Shown: positions 22,778-34,714 of the stretch, piece after piece | How positions within the stretch are numbered: the first letter of the stretch is position 1 | Layout: each line of letters begins with the position of its first letter | From: Selaginella moellendorffii | Taxonomy: Eukaryota > Streptophyta > Lycopodiopsida > Selaginellales > Selaginellaceae | Length of the DNA: 64,000 bases | Direction of reading: 5' to 3' | Assembly: GCF_000143415.4 (NCBI RefSeq) | Contig: NW_003314332.1 | Coordinates: forward strand, 347,494-411,493 | Notes under the pieces: model-generated | The model's input: only the letters and a program-made list of their open reading frames with translations | What the model was told of the DNA's origin: nothing | Database searches by the model: none | Position numbers and translations under genes: made by a program

Positions 22778-24469
22778 ATGGGATTGTTCCAGCAGCTGGT
22801 TTTTCTGCTGTTGATCTTGTTGGCGCTGCGTTTGTGCCATGCAACGCGGGAGTTCTCGGGTCTCAGTGACGCGCAGCGGGAGCTTATGGAGCGCGACATT
22901 GTCATCAACTTGGAGAAGGCCCAGCAAAACTTGCAGAAGGCCGCGCCGGCGGTCTTCTCGGATGAGGATTGCAAGGCGCAGATGAGCAACGTGCTGGGGA
23001 TTCTGGCCAGAGTCGAGACATTCCTCCTCCAGGATGATTATGCCGGGGCAATCCAGCAGCTCTCGATCGTGAAGAAAATCCTTGGCGAGTGCAACACCGC
23101 GCTGGAAGCTAGTCACGTAAGAACTTTGCTTTGTACCTTTTTTACCAAGTCCGTTCGCTGTCAGGCACATTTGAGTCAAGCGCTCTTGTATCTCACGGGA
23201 CAAGCGTTGACTCATGTGGATGCTGCCACAAATCTTCTCAATTCATTGGTAGACAAAGACAAGCTCAAAGGCATCTATAATCCTCCTGTTGGAGTCAACG
23301 ATGGTATTATATTATTCTATTTGTTTGGAGCGATGAACTAATCAATTGATCTTTTTCGTAGTTGGATCCACCGAAGCTCCATGCGAAGTTGACGGAACCG
23401 TTTGCCAGTTTTCTCCCTGCGGGCAAGGTAAAAACCTTCCAGTTTGTGCTCTTGGATTTGCAGCTGGAGTTGTGGGAGGAGCAAATGGCCTGGCCTACGT
23501 TGTCACGAATCCACAAGACGATGATCCCAAAATACCGGTGCCAGGAACTCTGAGATATGGGGTCTCTCTCGGGAACTCCGATGGAAATGGCGTGTGGATA
23601 ACTTTTGCCGGGAACATGACCATCTTCCTCCAGGAGATGCTCTGGATTCGAAGCATGACAACCATCGACGGGCGGGGCTTCAACGTAACAATCACCGGAA
23701 GAAACTTGGTGCTCGGTGGCGTGAGCAATGTCATCTTACACAACCTCCAGATTAGCTCGGTGGGCGAGAGTGATACGATCCACATCTACGCCGGCTCCAA
23801 GAAGATCTGGGTCGATCATGTATCCTCCTGGGACGCCAGGCTCGGCCTCGTCTCGGTGCTCCAAGGATCCACGGACGTGACAATCTCCAACTCGCTTCTC
23901 ACAAATCTAAACTTTAACATGCTCCTCGGGGCATCTGACGCTGATACTGAGGACAAGATCATGAGAGTCACGGTCTACAGAAATTGGTTCAAAGATTCAA
24001 CGCAAAGAATGCCACACTGCAGGTATGTTCACGACACATTTTCCTCAACTTACATACGTAATTCACTGCTAGATGGGGTTACTGTCACGTCATCAACAAT
24101 CTATACACCAACTGGGGCTATTACGCGATAGGTGGAAGAGTGAACGCCAAGATCTTAAGTGACAACAATGTATTTGTAGCTGGCCGGAGGAGCGAAGTCA
24201 CGCCATGGTTCAGTCTCCATGGTCCCGAGTTCGACACCACCGCAACCATCACGTCGTCCAACGATCTCTTCCTCAATGGGTCCACCTTTCACCAGTTCAT
24301 GGGTGTTGAGCCAATGTCGCTGACCGAAGTCCCTCCCGCGTATCCGACCCCGGACCACAATCCTCCGATTCACTCCACGAGCACGCTGCCGCAATTCTTG
24401 GAGCAATGCGCAGGAGCAATTTTTGGCGATAGTCTCGCGAGATGTATGTTTTCTTCCTCCAAAGTTTAA
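22778..24469 (+). CDS. Pectate-lyase-like (PL1) secreted protein with N-terminal helical extension
   Basis: Four exons, 22778-23116, 23165-23303, 23362-24022 and 24073-24469, give 511 aa. A signal peptide (MGLFQQLVFLLLILLALRLCHA) is followed by about 140 aa that look helical and carry Cys residues, then the PL1 beta-helix domain, starting near CALGFAAG and YVVTNPQDDDP. Conserved PL1 features are IDGRG, IWVDHV (Ca-binding region) and QRMPHCRWGY, which keeps the catalytic-region Arg. PL1 enzymes cleave de-esterified pectin by beta-elimination. Usual plant pectate lyases have QRMPRCRHGY; here HC-R-W replaces it, and the start CWR..W of the domain is divergent, so activity is not assured. The helical N-terminus is longer than in typical family members and could be a PMEI-like bundle. 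Confidence 0.88.
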
Positions 24470-25576
24470 AGCCTTGTCGATGAAGGTGTTTGTGCTGTCA
24501 ACTTGATCTGATATATGGTTGAGAACCGAGTTATCTTCGTGTTGCTGAAGAAACTCTTCTTCTTATTAAATAGGTTCTAGTCGAAGATCCGCATACGCAT
24601 TGACTGATTTCTCCATCATCATGCAGTTGTGCTTTGAACTATTTCCTGTGTAATTAGAGTGGAACAGGAAAGATGCTAAACATGAGCATATCCCTCCCAA
24701 GAACTGGCAGAGGAGTCCTGATGATAAGATCGAGCAAAAAGAGAAAAGACCCGATTTTTAGGGTTATAGAAAATAACCCTAAGAAAATAGCTTAGGGTTA
24801 TATAAAAGAAAATATAGATTTTAGTTTAATGTTCAATAATTCAATTTCTTCCTTAGAATATTCGATTGTTCCTGGAGGACAACTAGTTCGTGATTTGGTC
24901 ATTTTATTATTATTACGTACATTAAAACCCAACTGAGAAGTATAAGATTTTGGCATGGAAATTGGTCCAGCCGTCACTCACTCATCTATCTACGGGACAA
25001 AGTGTCTAAATTGAAAATTCCATTAACTAATATGTTCTCCCAAAGCAGAGGTGGTTATTTATGAGCAGTCATTGCTACAGACAAACCATGAGGCATGTTT
25101 AATCACTCCTTGGGACTTTTCCGCAATAGCAAATGCATTATATCTTGTCTTGTGAATCCTTATTATGACAACAGCATTAAAATGTTGGCTGCAACTCAGA
25201 AGAATGGTTTCGCTCAAGGCTTAACTCTTGTGGTAAACCTCCCAGGCCTGGGATCTTGTATTAACGAAAACACTACTAACCATATTAATTGTTATGGAGG
25301 GTTTCGGAATGAAAATACTACCATGAAATATGTATTAGTACTGCTAGACTGTTGTGTGAATAATGTTGATGGAAAACTTGAAATATGAAATTGTCTAGAG
25401 ATGTAAGAAAAAAATTAGCTGGAAAATCCAGAATATGATTCTTTATTTATTTTATTTTATATTATTAGTGATATTTATATTTTAAATAATAATATATAGA
25501 TAAAAATTTGCATTTATGAGGTCTAATTGTATTGTCCATATACTAATATTAAAAGCTTTATACTAATATTAGTGTA
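24470..25576. other. Intergenic DNA at the edge of the second transposon island
   Basis: After the pectate-lyase 3' end, sequence becomes AT-rich with old repeat-like fragments (TTAGGGTTATA-type motifs near 24755-24810). A 97-codon ORF at 25095-25388 has no recognisable domain; I do not support it as a gene. Confidence 0.5.
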
Positions 25577-25700
25577 GTGGGATTTGATAGCCGTTGAATT
25601 AGTTTCAATCTAGACCACTCACTCATGTATATAAACTAAGGTTTTTGGGCTAGTTGATATGCACATTTTATATTCTATTTCCATATTCCATGCACTCACA
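25577..25700 (+). repeat. Dispersed repeat shared with 13610-13740
   Basis: Second copy of the repeat at 13610-13740. It may belong to the 5' side of the gypsy element that follows. Confidence 0.5.
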
Positions 25701-28700
25701 TTAGTGGAGATGAGGGGTAATTTCAATTGTCCCTAAGAAGAGCTAGGATTTTAGTGTTTTTCAATTATCTAAATTTCACTTTCCTTATAAGTTTTTTAAT
25801 TTCTTCTCTTTTGTTTTTTTTTTCTTTTATCTTCATGGCAAAGTGGTAGCTTTCTCCTCTTTGGATTCTAGAGTAGTAGTTGGTGCAATTGCTTAATGTT
25901 ATGTAGTTGTAGTTAAACAATTAAATTTAGTTGATGGTAGTATTCATAGCACGTGATACATCTCATCTTGCTCTTGTTGTTAATTTTTGTGTCCGACTGG
26001 AGTTCTTCCATATGAATCATGGGGATGATATGTACCATTAGTTCAATCACTTTATGGTGATTGCCACATATCATTCTTGGAAGATGCTCAATGTTTGCAT
26101 GAGTTTTCCATGTGTCTCCAAGGGATGGTGATGTAGTGGTACAATGGTTTAAGTGTAGTCATTTATGTGAATTGGAGCATTCTCCCAAGCATCTTCAAAC
26201 GTGCATTTGGACATATAAATGATTGTGATAATGCTTTTCAACAATTGCATCGTCTTCGTAAAAAACCATCTAAGTTAGTAATGCAATTTGGTGTTTGTTT
26301 TTAGAGCTTTTTACTTCGTGCAAAGCTAAATATGTTGGAGTGGATCAAGTTAAAATGTTGTGGTTAGCACTTTGTCAAAATATTGTAAAACTTATGTATA
26401 CACTTGCTTTAGCCACCCTTGATAGTACTCTCCACTTGGCACAACATTATGAGACATTACTTCTTCCACTTTTTGCAACCTATTCTTTAACTCCACTTTT
26501 TATGGGAGATGGTCTTGTTTCAATAGAGGTTGATGCTGCTGTTACACGAGTTCAAGGACAAGGGCGAAGATATGGTTATAGCCGTGATGTCCGTTGTTGG
26601 GTATGTGATGAAGTTGGTTACATTTATCGGCATTATTAGTGTTTTCCAAATTAGAGTCCTCCATTTCTTAAGTGGAAACCTTGGCATCAACAAAGTTTTA
26701 TTAATGTTACAGTAATAGAAGGTTTAGACATTAAGATGCTTCTAGGAAACAAAGAATTGCACAAGTAGTAAAGGGTTCTTCCACAAATAATTTGGTCATC
26801 CCTTCATCTTTCTTTTGGGAGTATCATCAAGGAATTCACTCAACATTAATTCATCAAGTGTTTACTTTCTAAGCTGATTTTTTATAACAAGATGTCTCTT
26901 ATTATTCTCTTTATGTTGGTTGATACAGGCTTGAGTTTATCTTCTATTATTCAGTCTATTGCCATATGTTGCTGTTTACATTTGTGTCATATGGTAGAGC
27001 TAATTTTCATTCTTTTTGGCAATAGTTATACATATGCATATGCACAAGATGAGGTGGATCTAGTTGTGTGTGAAGGTGACCTCAAGTTTGAGCTTCGGTC
27101 ATTATAGGTGGTGCCAAGTCAAGCTTTCGATATCATTCTTGAGATGGATTGGTTGTGGCACAATCATGCCAAATATGATTTTGAAACTTCTCCCCCTTGT
27201 TTAATACTTTTTTATATTTTTTCCATTCCTCTCTTTTTTGTTCCACTTTATCCCTCTACTTTTATTTATATTTCCATTATTTCTTTTTATATTTCCGTCT
27301 TATTCCTTTATTCCCTTTTCAGATCCCTTTGATGGTCTTTGTGTTGACTAGCTCATGAAGGAGTATGCTAATTTCTTTGAATATGATTTGTTGTTTAGGG
27401 CCAAAATTGTAATATATCATTTTATTCCAATTAGGGATGCTCATTTAGTCAAGGTTCTTGTTTATTGTCGATCACCAAAGGAGATTAGAATTTTAAGTAC
27501 AAATGTCAAAGAGATGTTAGAAAAGGGTATTATCCTAAAATTGTGGAGTCTTTGGGTGTGTGAGCCTCATCTTGTGATAAAGCATGATAAGAGTATTCAT
27601 TTCTGCATTGATTATCATCCTTTAGATAAAATGATTATTTTGGATGTGTACCCTCTTCCTCACACTATTAATTTCTTAGATCATCTAGGGAGAAGTCGCT
27701 CCAAGTTAGATCTTGTTTTTGGGTACTGGTAGGTGTTGATGGTTAATAAGGATATTTTTAATATTATTTTTCGTACACTATTTAGTTTGTACTAGTTCTT
27801 GGTTTTCTAATGACTTTCCAATAGATGATAGATGAGGTTTCTTGCAATATGCTAGAGGTGACTATTGACTTTATTGATGATGTCTTGATCCACTCAAAGG
27901 GGATGTGGGAAGAACATATTTATAATGTTTGTAAGGTGTTAAATTGGTTGTAAAAAGCTGGTTTAAAGTTGAAGAAGTTGAAGTGTATGTTTGGGTCAAA
28001 GAACACAACTTATCTTAGGTGTCATATTTTTGTAAGTTGATCCTAAAAAACTTGTGGTTGTTCTCTAATTCCTTACTCTGAAGTATGTGAATAAAGTGTA
28101 GTATTTTTAAGGCAATGTGCAATATCTCAGCCGTTTTATTGATCACTTTTTTTTATTGTACTACATTATTGTGAGTATTATTGAAGTTGTCAATATCTTC
28201 TTTTATTTGATTTATGGATTGTGAGGAGGCATTTATAAATTTTAAAGAGTTGTTGATGACTCCTTAGTTTTGGCATATCCTGACTACACATGACCTTTCA
28301 TTTTGTGCATAAATGATTATGATATTGTTTTGGAAATGTGTTGATGCCAAAGAGCCCGAATATGCCTAATCAACACCATTTCATTGTATATAGAAGTTGT
28401 ACATTACAACCAATAAAGGCGAACTACTCTATAATAGATGAGTGTTTAGTAACAGTTTGGGATTTTGAGAAATTTCATGCATATCTATATAGTTATCATA
28501 TGATTTTGAAATTATTCATCACCCAAGGTGTTTTATAGCTAATGTTGATGCCTTTTCTTGAGCTCCTCTTCCTTCTTTGCTCTCTTATCATGTTTCAAAC
28601 AAGCCTATTATTCTAACATTTATGGATTTTTTGGAAGAGAATTTTATGCTAATGGCAATTGCTATACTTGATGTTCAATGTCCACAAGGTGTGGAGCAAA

Positions 28701-29606
28701 ATTTATCTTTTCTTGATGAGGTTTGTGAGGCTTAAGAAGTTGAACTGTAAATCTTACGGCTTTGTGATAGATTTAAGAATCCTCCATCACTTGCTAATGA
28801 CTTGCCATTTCGACACTTATATTCTCAATATCGCTTTGAGGATAACCTTCTTTATTTTGTGAAAATGGATTCTGATAATTATTTACAATTGGTGGTGCCT
28901 TGATTTTTATTGCTCACTTTCTCCATGTCTACTATAATTTTCCTATTCTAGATGGGTATAAGGGATATTGTCGTGTGACTAAGAAGCTGTGCAGGTGTTT
29001 CTATTAGTCAAAGATACAACATAATGTTATCTGGTATGTACATAATTGTATTTAATACCAAGCTCGTAATACTCCCTTTCATGCTCAATTGTAGTATCAT
29101 GTTTGTTTGAGTTGGTGGCATTTGATATGATGGAGCCTTTTTCATGGTTGACTACTGACAATGAGTATGTCATTATTGCTTTTGACTATATAGGAGTTTC
29201 TATGGTGAAACACCAACAAAATTTTGTACCCCTCTAACATATACATATAAAAAAGATGGCAAATAGCTATTCTAATCTGAATGTTAAAAGCTCCTATACC
29301 TTATGATCATCCTTTTGAAAGTTTGAATGAATTGTTTCACCAAACTATCTATTTGTGGATGATAAACAATTGTGAAAGTGTGGTGTATCCCTAGCCGAGA
29401 TGTTAAAATATAATATGCCTCAGCCATAAATATGGGACCATTATCTAAAAGAATTTGCTCTAAACAAAAATGCTAGGACACCACTTGATTAAGGAGGAAT
29501 GAGTATATTATTATTGCTTATGACTATATAAGAGTTTATATGGTGAAACACTAATAGAATTTTGTACCCTTGTGACATATACATATAGAAGATATGGCAA
29601 ATAACC
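25700..29606 (+). mobile_element. Highly decayed Ty3/gypsy element (gag-pol remnants)
   Basis: On the plus strand gag traces (26295-26639) end in a degenerate zinc knuckle (CWVCDEVGYIYRHY, last Cys lost). Then come a protease with LVDTGLSLSSI (about 26910-26960) and FDIILEMDWL (about 27125), reverse transcriptase (27355-27960: CIDYHPLDK, later FIDDVLIHSKG), RNase H traces (about 28230-28330) and an integrase zinc-binding-like segment (about 28930-29075). The order is the Ty3/gypsy order. Many stops and frameshifts rule out function. No LTR pair was recognised for this element; its 3' part is interrupted near 29606 by the next element. Confidence 0.8.
29163..29606 (+). repeat. Direct duplication with period about 338 bp
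   Basis: Segment 29163-29267 recurs at 29501-29606 with about 85% identity by eye (TTGACTATATAGGAGTTT..TGGTGAAACAC..TTTTGTACCC). It lies at the border with the following LTR and probably marks a local duplication in the older element. Confidence 0.7.
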
Positions 29607-29612
29607 ACTGCC

Positions 29613-30207
29613 ACACACCCTCGCTTTCATGCCTCTTATGTTGGTCCCATTCCGAATTTATATGTTATTTATGATAATTGTCTAGATTCGCCTAACAGGC
29701 ATATCTATAGAATGTAGAAAGTGTCATAAACCTTATGGTGTAGTTCTTGCGTCCTAATTTCATATCTAGTGTCATTCCATATTTAGTAAGTTTTCAACGT
29801 ATCCCAAAGACTAACTCCTAGTACTAATGGTGAAAGTTGAAAGTGTGTGTTCTTAAAAAAAAAAGGGGGGGGGGGGGGGGGGTTTCTAAATGTATAGTAG
29901 GAATAGTGGTTAGATTGCATGACCAACTATTTAAGACATTAATTTTGCTTTTGTTGGGTTGTATCACTCTTTATTTTGCATCTAACTTGGGTCTAAGCAT
30001 AAACTTTATACTACTATAATTAATGGGGACCCTCCTCCTTGTGCTAGGCCACCAATATTCCAAAATTGTGCCAAATACCATTTAATACTGTTTTGCATGT
30101 ACGAGTTGAATACGAGGAGTTGGTGCTTATAGGCAATATTGAGTGTGTACCAGACCCTCGTTTTATAGTGCAACAAACTTAGAGTTCAACTTCAAATATT
30201 CACTACA
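29613..30207 (+). repeat. 5' LTR (left end missing)
   Basis: Matches 34130-34714 of the 3' LTR. It starts abruptly at ACACCCTCGCTTTCATGCC and ends in CACTACA just before the primer-binding site. An A10/G18 homopolymer junction lies at 29855-29882. Confidence 0.8.
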
Positions 30208-30209
30208 TT

Positions 30210-30221
30210 TGGTATCAAAGG
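30210..30221 (+). other. Primer-binding site, initiator tRNA-Met type
   Basis: TGGTATCAAAGG, three bases after the LTR end, is one or two changes from the common plant TGGTATCAGAGC primer site. Confidence 0.7.
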
Positions 30222-33200
30222 AATTGTCTCAACAATTCCTATCTTACTTTTGTTGGAATTTCTGACTTGAGTTGCATATGCAGAGACTTTTCTAGTATAT
30301 TTGAAGTGACTTGTGTAGGATTAGTTGGATAGCATCATTCAATAAAAATGTTGTATGCATATTCAATTATTGATAAAAGCGTGTATATAGCTGGTGAGAT
30401 CATAAAAAGGAACTATGCTGATGAGGCTAAAACCTTTAAATGAGAAAATTAAGAGGAAAATACTCCTACTGGAGATGTTATAAAAGAGATTAAGGTTGAG
30501 CCAAAAGAGGAAGAGCCCGAGGTTGTAGCACCGGTACATATAACTCTTGGTTGAGATCAACAATTTATGAAAGGAAGTTCACAAATTGAAAAACAAGAAC
30601 AATAATAGGAAGAAAGAAGTTAAGGCAACTAAACTAGTTAAACCTAAGCAACTGAAATTGAGGATGATGAAGTTCTACAAGTGCCCCTAGTTGCACAAGT
30701 TTCAAAGTTCAAACCCTCAAAACCACCCAATTTTAGAGGCATGTAAGACTATTAAATTTTGGAAGATCGGGTTTATGATATGGAAAATTATTTTATAGTG
30801 GTAGATGTAAATGATTGTATAAAGGTTACGTGCATGCAGTCCTTTCTCTTGATTATGCCAAAACTTAATGGTGCCAAATGTGCACTAAAAAAGGATAGAT
30901 TAGGAATTGAACTAAGATGTAGTCTTGTATCCATAAAGAATATTTGTTGGATGATCTTGGTATGAGATGTTATGTGGAGTTAAAGCAGTTGAAGTAGTAT
31001 GAGGACCTTATACACTATGTTAATGCATTTGCTCAAAAGTGCATTATGATTGTAAATATAAATGATGAAGATGCTCTAAGCTATTTCTTAGAAGGTTTAA
31101 GTTCATTTTCTCGCAATGAGATTTTGAAGTTTAAGCTGAAGACATATCTAAAATGTAAAGGGGTAGCATAACAAATTCCCTTCAATCATTCACTCATGGA
31201 ACAGTATCAGCACATATATGTTGGTACCTTGAATAAGAATAAGAACTCTGGGAATAAATAAGATGATCGAAAATAAAGGATAGAAAGAAGGTTCCACCTT
31301 GAAGCTCACAAGTGACAGTTAATAAGGGGTGGTTTGGGATCACTAACAACTTCTTTTGGTCCTAGGCTCTGTAATCCTCCTCTTGGTTATAAGCAATAGC
31401 AACCTACAAAACCTACTCCTAGTAGAATAAGTAGTTATTACTTTTATTGTAGAGAGGTAGGACATATGTCCTTGAATTGTCCTAAAAAGCATAAGGCAAG
31501 ATCTTGTGTTTATATCATGAGGGAAGATGGCGGTGGTGAAATTGAAAGTGTGGATGAGTTAGTTAATGCAGACTATAAAGAAAAGGAGGTGAATTACTTT
31601 GCTCAAGCTTTTCTCGGAGTCAATGCAAACATTAGTCTATTGATGTATCTTGTAGGCTTTATCCGCAAACACTGAATCCAAGTGATGATTGATACAGGAG
31701 CTATGCACAGTGTGATATCCAAAGATTTAGATAAGTTGTTAGGATTAAAAGCTGAGCAGATGTCACTTATATATTTCCGGTTTGTAGAAGGTGGGCAAAT
31801 AGCCAGAAAATTTATGAGTGATATTCTAATAAAAATATCTAAATGAAAAGAAATATTGGACTTAGTAGTGTTGAAGATACCAAACTTTCAAATGGTGTAA
31901 GGTACGGATTTCTTCAACAAATATATTAAAGGGATTTATAGTGTTGGATAAAGTCACATCACATTGAGGTCAGAAAAATGTCCTAATGTGTCCTTCCAAT
32001 TGCAAAAACACTCCTTAAGGGATTGAGATGTTAAGTTCATGATTGTGAAAGCCACTCAAAAAGTAGTTAAGAAGAGATGTTGGAATTTTTGGATTCAAGT
32101 GATGGAAGTTAAGGGTGATAGTGATCCAGTTCGAATCGGTGATGGGGTTGATCCTTAGAATTGTTGGCAAGGAATCAGGATATCTTTCCGAAAAATTTGC
32201 CACCAAGGCTATCCCCGTTGATCATCAAATTAAGATTGTTCCAAATTCTAAACCACCTACAAAAGTTTCATATTGTTTAAACATCAAGGAGATGGCTAAA
32301 CTCAAGAAGCAATTCATAGAGTTCCTTAATAAAGGTTATATTTGACTAAATAAGTCACCTTATAGGGTGTTAAGTCCTCTTTGTTATGAAAAAGGATGGT
32401 ACAATGAGGATATGTATCGATTATTGAGCTCTGAATAAGATTATGGTAAGAAATAATTATCATTTGCTTCATATTGATGACTTGTTTGACTAACTCTTAA
32501 AGGCTAAGTATTTTACGTGACTTGATTTGCAGTCTGGTTATCATCAGATACAGGTGGCAAATCAAGATGCAAAGAAAACAACCTTCGAGACTTGGTATGC
32601 ATTTTATAAGTTCCTTGTTATGCTGTTTGGGTTATGTAATGCCCTATCTACATTCAATATAATAATGGATAGAATATTTAGAGATTACTTAGATACATTT
32701 GTTGTCTTGTATATTAACAATGTTTTAGCCTTTAATGAAATGTTAGAGGATCATTTGAAACACTTGGAATTGGTGTTTCAGAAGTTGCATAAACACAACC
32801 TATATGCTAAAGAAAATAAATGCGCTTTTGGACAATTGTGTTTAAACTTTTCTAGGTATATACTTGGTGGTAGTGTTATTGAGGTGGATCCAAAGAAAGT
32901 TAAAGTAGTGAAGTCTTAGGAAGTCCCAACCACTATATCAAATGTTCATTTCTTTCTCGGCTTAGTGGGATATTATTTCAAATTTGTTTACAAGTTTGCA
33001 AGTGTTAAGACTTCTATTGATTGAGTTAATGAAGGGTAGTATACCATTTTGTTGGACACCAGCTTGTCCGGAAGTTGTGGATGGTGATCCTGAGTATAAG
33101 GTTGAGGCAATTCTCTTGTCCCGCAAAGCAAGGGGTGGTCGTTCCAAAGAATATTTACCTAATATGTTAATCAACTTGAGAGTCTTTTAGCAATCTTATA

Positions 33201-33831
33201 TATGCTTATGAGCTTATCACAAAGTATGGAAATCGTAATAAAAAGTAGCTTTTATAAATTTTTGCAATAAATCTTGCAAATTAATAAAGTAATACATTTC
33301 AATCACATGTTTTTTTTGTTTGTTGGTTTTGGGTTAGTTTTTGGTAGGCTGATTTTGGCACTTCGGTGCATGAGTTAATCCATAACCATGGGCATAATTA
33401 TTATAGATTGATCACAAATCCCTGCCTCTCTCTTATTGACCCATTTTTGTAAAGGGGCATGATCGTGTAACAATTTAATCTACCAATTTATAATAGTTGT
33501 CTAAATCTTTCTGATGAGGTTGACTTTTTCTCAAGGGAGTTAAGCCTCTCTCTTTATATCTCTGTAGGCAAGGGTGTATCATAAGCTAAGTGGTACTCAG
33601 AGTAGCAAGGGTAACTAACTCTATAAGTTATTTCCTTGCCAGTAACGGCTAGAGATTGTTTGAGTCTTCACGTCTTTTGATGTAGAGGAGAGGTAGTTTC
33701 CCCCACTCATTTAAATCAATGTGTTTCCCACAAAGTATATTTTTCATTAACTTTAGAAGTTGTTTCCTTGACGATTTGCTAAACTAGGGTATACATCAAC
33801 AAGGATGCAATCTTCCCCAAGGGGGGGAGAG

Positions 33832-34714
33832 TGTCATAAATGTGACTTTGAATATTGAAAAATATTTATTGGCTAATCCTTATGAACACTTTTTCCTTAC
33901 TGCCATGATAGCAAGAGGTCGATACAATTGGTTCCCTTTATAGTTCCCATTGAGAAACTAGTCAATGCATGTGTACTTAAATTGAATAAACATAATGTAG
34001 GAACCCTTATGTGTTTTTTGCTGAGTTTACTCAACTTAGTTTGAGAAACTTATATTATTGGTTTGCACTTGTGAGTATCAAGAACCATTACGATATTGAG
34101 TCTATTCTCTCAATATTGTTACACCATATCTACCAGACACCCTTGCTTTCATACCTCTTGTATTAGTCTCATTCTGAATCTATATGCTATTTATGATAGT
34201 GTTTAGATTCGCTTAAAATACATATTTATAGAATGTAGAGTGTCTTAAACCCCATGGTGTTATTCTTGCATCCTAATTTATGATCTAACACCATTCCATA
34301 TTTAATACATTTCAAACTTGTCCTAGAGACTAACTCTTGGTATTAAAAGTGAAAGCCCAAAGCATGTGTTCCTAAAGGGGGGGAAGGGGATATAGGGGGT
34401 TTTAAATGTATAGTAAGGATAATAGATAAATTGCATGGTCAACCATCTAAGACATTAATTTAGCTAAGCTGTGTTGTTTCTTATTCTACATTTGGTTTAA
34501 ATATAAGCCCAAGCTCCATGCTATTCTAATCGGTGGGGTACCTTTTTCATATTAGATCACTGCTATGCTGAAATTGTGCCAGACACTATCTGACACTAGT
34601 TTGTATATAGGAGTTGAATACAGGGAGTTGGTGCTCATAAAGGATATTGAATGTGTACAAGACTTTTGTTTTATAATATAATAGCCTTGGAGTTCGGCTC
34701 TAAATTCAAGTACA
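33832..34714 (+). repeat. 3' LTR, most complete copy of the family (883 bp)
   Basis: Begins TGTCATAAATG after the polypurine AAGGGGGGGAGAG and ends at TACA by alignment with the 5' LTR. A G7 tract at 34377-34383 is at the site where other copies have longer poly-G runs. Confidence 0.8.

Larger units (their letters stand above)
29613..34714 (+). mobile_element. Ty3/gypsy element with both LTRs, decayed coding region
   Basis: The 5' LTR (29613-30207, left part missing) is followed by TGGTATCAAAG, which fits an initiator-tRNA-Met primer site. Gag runs about 30730-31300, with a zinc knuckle near 31440-31475 (YCREVGHMSLNC, first Cys mutated). Protease has VMIDTGAMHSVIS (about 31683). RT runs about 32210-32910, with LQSGYHQIQV; its catalytic YIDD reads YINN, so the enzyme is dead. 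RNase H and integrase are not recognisable; about 33200-33820 is non-coding sequence shared with the 8.7-9.2 kb element. A polypurine tract (33820-33830) precedes the 3' LTR, 33832-34714, which starts TGTCATAAATG. Multiple stops are present. Confidence 0.85.

Noticed and set aside
25095-25388. 97-codon ORF between the pectate-lyase gene and the gypsy remnant
   Set aside because: No domain or splice context; lies in repeat-like DNA.
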